DNA from: Engraulis encrasicolus
Taxonomy: Eukaryota > Chordata > Actinopteri > Clupeiformes > Engraulidae
Direction of reading: 5' to 3'
Assembly: GCF_034702125.1 (NCBI RefSeq)
Contig: NC_085878.1
Coordinates: 23,258,502-23,322,501, forward strand
Length of the DNA: 64,000 nucleotides
Both the position numbers and the translations under genes were made by a program. Positions 60,030 through 64,000 of this stretch are shown here, one piece after another. Positions within the stretch are counted from its first letter, which is position 1. Each line of letters opens with the position of its first letter. Below the pieces are notes generated by a model. It had not been told where the DNA came from. It searched no databases and saw only the letters and a list, made by a program, of their open reading frames with translations.

Positions 60030-60735
60030 AACACAGGGGACCTACCGTTCTGATTTCGCTAGCAGCACACATGTCTCAGATGTTATGGAAAGCCTTCCCT
60101 TCTAGGCTGTTTTTAATCAGTATTTGAGCAGAGCTTTGCATACTCTAAGGAGCCTTGTAAAAACAAATTTAGCCTCTCCATCACACCACCGCACAGAATA
60201 AATGGCCCTAATGGCATACCAGTATAACACTGTGTATGAAGGGTCAGAGCTATGCCTCCCTAGGGTCAATAGTGTGATGATGCATATCAGTATGTTATAT
60301 ATTCAAATTATGCATTAATGGGACATTTGTCCCCCTCTATAACCCCCTAAGGACTGGGGACTGGTATCTGGGGCTGGATGGCTTTTGTGGAGAGACCACT
60401 GCACCACCAGCAGCCTGCCGGAGTGTCAGCTAGTCAAACCAAATTCATTAAGATGTCTAATCTACAAATCTTGCTTTCCCCTGACCTCAGTTCCCGATGG
60501 TATCGTCCATAAGTTTTATTTCAGCTCTTTTGGCCCGTGCTGCAGTCTTGGTGGTCAGTGAGGCCTCTCTGAGAAGCTCTGTAGTGGGTTATAAAGTTCT
60601 CCAATTGTGTGCGGCCAGGCACTCTATTATAAGAATTCCTCTCACCCTCCTCTGCCAGATCTTGATGAATTGGTGGAACTTAGAAGAAAAACTCCTCAGA
60701 CCAACCCCTCAACGCGCACACTCGCGCGCGTGCGC
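60030..60735. other. No gene called; one exon-like segment
   Basis: 60659-60735 follows a good acceptor (CCCTCCTCTGCCAG) and is open, but runs into a CA repeat with no donor that I trust. Confidence 0.4.
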
Positions 60736-60858
<123 letters not shown>

Positions 60859-61859
60859 CACACACATCGCCTGCATGTATTTATAAAAAATCCAGTTTCA
60901 TGTTTGATCTAGTAATGCCCCCTCTTGTGAATCAGTCCATAATTTTATTTATGGGTGACTGCTGGTTAGTGAATTTATGAGATTTGAGTTCATAAAAATA
61001 GACTGGTGCGTTCATAAATCAAACCCTAAATTGGAGTTGAAAGTCATTATCAGGATCTCCCTTGGGGGTAGTAAACAGTAAATGTAGTCTCTCCATCAGT
61101 CTGAGGCATCAGATCACACCATGATTGCCCAAAATCTCTCCCAAGTTTCTATATTTATAGAGCGTTTCCATATGAATAAGCATGTTTCACCTGCCCCTTC
61201 TCTCTCTCTTTTACAAGTTCTTTTACAACCCCCATGCAGCCCATCCGCATGTGTGGTTCAACATGTGCTGTAGTCCCCACCACCCAAAAACATCCCATGA
61301 CACGAGTCACTTTTTTAATGTGTGTGTGAGGGGGGTAAAGTACTTGACAGATAATTTACTGGGCTATGTGGCCTTGGAGAACATGTGTGCGCTGGGTAAA
61401 GTGTGAATTTGTTCATGTGACATGATGTTTTTGCCATTAGGCTTCATAATGGTGTGGTGCCTTGTCAGGGGACTGGGGCCTGTGTACTGCAACTTGTTAT
61501 CCCGTCTGGATTTATGCAGGCTGACTCAGGCTGCCTTGCTGTGGTGGTATGTACTGTAATGCCTGTGCATGGCCATGTGGAGATAGTCCCTCACAAAAGT
61601 GGGTGCTGGTGGTATTCAAAAGTTTGTCGCGGATCAGGGTTTATGCGCAATACTTTTTTGTGTTAGTAAAACGTAAAAGAGGGCCTACATACAGGTATCT
61701 CAAAAAGTCATACTCCTGTGGTGCTGAGTTCATTAGTTTGTTTTGAAGGCATCTTTGGATGGTGCAAATTAATCTTTTGAGAGTGGAGACATGAATACTT
61801 GTAAAGATTTTCACTTAGTATTCATTGCTGGTGGTTTGTTTGATTGATCCTCCACAACC
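60859..61859. other. No gene recognised
   Basis: Unique-looking DNA. A 70-codon open frame at 61454-61666 is unrecognised. Confidence 0.5.
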
Positions 61860-62495
61860 TTAAAGCGATGGTTCGGAGTAGAATCACCCTAATGCCATTT
61901 GAACCGTGACACCCATCCACCTTTACACCCGAAGTGTTTTCTGCCGCAGACTTACATCAACAGAGTTGCCGTGTTATTCGATGTTTATTCCGGTTAGCTT
62001 AACTCAAGCGCATATGGATACTGGGCACCGTCTCCAAACTTTCCCCACAAAAATAACATGTCATTACACCAAACTTCTGCAGTAGCACAAATATGGTCTG
62101 TACTCACGAAACGAAGCATTTGGAAGTTTGGAAATAGTCCAGGAGTTTAGTATTATCAACACAAGCTGAATAGCTTCTCTGCTGCTAAAGCTGTGCCAAC
62201 GTTACTTCCGTCATATGAGACAAGCCCGTAAAAGTCTTCAACAAACTTCCAGACGAGAGTGTTAAAAAAGTTTTCACTGAATTGTGATTAAGGCTTATAT
62301 TTTCAAGGCAATACTTAAAAGATATTTCAAATCTTACCTACTATCAATTAGACAAGGATTTTCGTTATCAATACTGATGCTGAATTCACTTTTCATTGTG
62401 CATATTATGAGCTTCGTTGAGGACTCTTACATGCTTGTCTTAGATGACGGAAGTAACGTTGGCGCAGCTTTAGCAGCAGAGAAGCTATTCGGCTT
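61860..62495. mobile_element. Partial palindromic repeat element starting at TTAA
   Basis: Starts at TTAA (61860-61863) with AGCGATGGTTCGGAGTAG. Two inverted arms of 63 bp, 62163-62225 and 62433-62495, match closely (GCTTCTCTGCTGCTAAAGCT, AACGTTACTTCCGTCAT). The outer 300 bp present on the left have no mirror copy on the right, so the right end appears truncated. No transposase. Confidence 0.55.
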
Positions 62496-62627
62496 CGACC
62501 TTTTTAAAGATTCTTCCCCTAGAAATCTAGACGCCCCTAGTGACCAGAAATTGAATTGCGGGAACTCCACAAAAAGAAGGCAGAGAGACTTAGGGTGTAA
62601 CATAGTCAAATGTTCTATCAAGCAGCT

Positions 62628-62668
62628 TCCTTGGCGGAGGTCTGCGCTGTCTGAGTGCTTCTAGTTTT
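62628..62668 (+). mobile_element. Possible non-LTR retrotransposon tail
   Basis: CTTGGCGGAGGTCTGCGCTG and TCTGAGTGCTTCTAGTTTTA is a sequence that I recall as a widespread dispersed 3' tail, perhaps RTE-related. The family attribution is uncertain. Confidence 0.3.
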
Positions 62669-63104
62669 ATATTTTAACATCCAACAGTGCCAGAGAGAAC
62701 CATTTTACACGTCAGAATGCTTATCCCCCTCCTCTCCCTCTCCTTCCACATTCTCTGTGTTTCTCTTCAGCAGTGACATTTTTGAGCAATGTACTGCACC
62801 TAGCACTCCATGCGATGCCACCCACCAGTGAGCTGCTGTGTGTTGCGTGCATGTTTTCAGCCGACAGATGTCTTTGCATTTTGTTATTTGAAATTGGCAC
62901 GCGTAGAGTTTTTGCTCCCAACAGCACGGCACAGTTTGACAGCTGATTATTGGACTTGTGTTCTGAACAGCACGCTGCATACAGTGCAAGCCATGGCCTC
63001 CATATGGGACGGCTTGTCACCGCCTTTGATCTCAGCGAGGAGAGGGGAGTAAGGGGTCCCGGCATTTTTGTTGGGCTCAGCTTTTTGGAGCAATCATAAG
63101 TGCA
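62669..63104. other. No gene recognised
   Basis: Unique-looking DNA ending in the 24-bp segment (63086-63109) that is repeated at 63748. Confidence 0.5.
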
Positions 63105-63199
<95 letters not shown>

Positions 63200-63200
63200 C
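63105..63200. repeat. (TG)n microsatellite
   Basis: TG run to about 63190 then GCGCGTGTGCGT variants. Its lead-in TGGAGCAATCATAAGTGCAG is shared with the run at 63769. Confidence 0.96.
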
Positions 63201-63624
63201 GTACGTGCATGCACACATGATCTCTGTGTTAATGGTGTGATGGCTTACCACAGCGTCTTCGATCAGTCTACTCATGGTGCAATGTGCAATGCATGCAGGT
63301 GCAGCAAAGAAAACACGCTGATAAGTGACTCCAGCAAGATGCTGCTTAGTGGCTCAACTGCATGATTGTCCCATTCATTGAAAACCAGTCTGCAGATGCA
63401 GTGTGAATTGGCGCACTCTGTCAGTTCTTCATGAGCTAAATGGGTGAACGGAATTTACCTGTAAAGCACAATCTGTTGACATCCTGTAGACCACACATTC
63501 CACAATCATTTGTTTTATGATTAACTGTCTTTCTTTTTTGTCTGTGCACCTATAAGAGCATGGCTGGCATGGGGTTTACATCATCCATTATTCTTTGTAA
63601 GCATGACTCCTGATGTTGCTCAGA
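63201..63624. other. No gene recognised
   Basis: Unique-looking DNA between the TG run and the reverse-transcriptase fragment. Confidence 0.5.
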
Positions 63625-63747
63625 CCCTTAAGGCTCATTACATGGATCAACAACTTCCTGTTAAATCATACTCAGCAGGTTAGATTTAATCAGGCCATCT
63701 CATCCTCTAAGGTCATTAAAACCGGTGCTCCCCAAGGATGTGTGTTG
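63625..63747 (+). pseudogene. LINE reverse-transcriptase fragment
   Basis: 41 open codons containing TWINNFLLNHTQQVRFN and a terminal TGAPQGCVL. The TGAPQGCV motif is the conserved block 4 of CR1/Rex1/L2-group reverse transcriptases, a few residues before the SPLLF-type motif. The similarity stops abruptly at 63747, where the duplicated microsatellite-bearing segment begins. The FADD-type catalytic region is absent. Too short to name the clade. Confidence 0.75.
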
Positions 63748-63766
63748 TGGAGCAATCATAAGTGCA

Positions 63767-63883
<117 letters not shown>

Positions 63884-64000
63884 TTCACCAGGGGTGTAGT
63901 AGGCCGGATTTTCAATCTGCATGGAAAAGTCTTTGGCTTCAGCAGAAACACACCCAAATGCTAAAGCTCGGCCGGCCGAGCATCCCTCCATCCATCTCAC

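Overview
The window looks like teleost fish nuclear DNA, intronic or intergenic. Three things support this: an extreme density of long (CA)n, (CT)n and other microsatellites; typical fish transposons (Tc1/mariner, hAT miniatures, L2-type LINEs, tRNA-derived SINEs, an LTR retroelement); and the absence of any long recognisable open reading frame. Most long open frames are read-through of CA, CT or TTC repeats. I recognise no complete host gene. The best host-coding candidate is a single 105-nt exon at 4220-4324.

Layout. Positions 1-6875 are dominated by dinucleotide tracts and include the candidate exon. At 6876-9177 a decayed Tc1/mariner element sits inside a (CTAT)n microsatellite and carries a nested 5'-truncated L2 LINE. 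Positions 9.3-18.8 kb are mainly microsatellites, including two mirror-image compound tracts (16645-16882 and 17164-17389) that could fold on each other. At 18854-20634 lies an unclassified element with 29-bp perfect terminal inverted repeats and a nested TTAA-flanked palindromic MITE. At 21221-28500 an LTR retroelement on the minus strand has 536-bp LTRs that differ at one base, yet it has no gag or pol reading frame. It was inserted at the edge of an older inverted-repeat element (28501-28998).

From 30 to 53 kb there is a second L2-like LINE (30577-31487), an endonuclease-domain fragment of another LINE (36855-37158, minus), two tRNA-derived SINEs plus a SINE fragment, and a series of hAT miniatures, most with intact 8-bp target duplications. 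At 53679-54240 a foldback element encloses a telomere-like (CCTAAA/CCCTAA)n array. At 55827-60029 a large foldback element, with arms built from many copies of one 16-bp motif, is interrupted by a 2.45-kb hAT-type element that itself carries minisatellites. The window ends with a palindromic repeat and a reverse-transcriptase fragment cut by a duplicated microsatellite-bearing segment.

There is no operon-like gene organisation. The content is a record of nested insertions, whose relative order can be read from target duplications: the L2 is younger than the Tc1, the TTAA MITE is younger than its host element, and the hAT is younger than the 16-bp-motif foldback. All family calls rest on visible termini, target duplications and translated motifs. 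No database search was possible.
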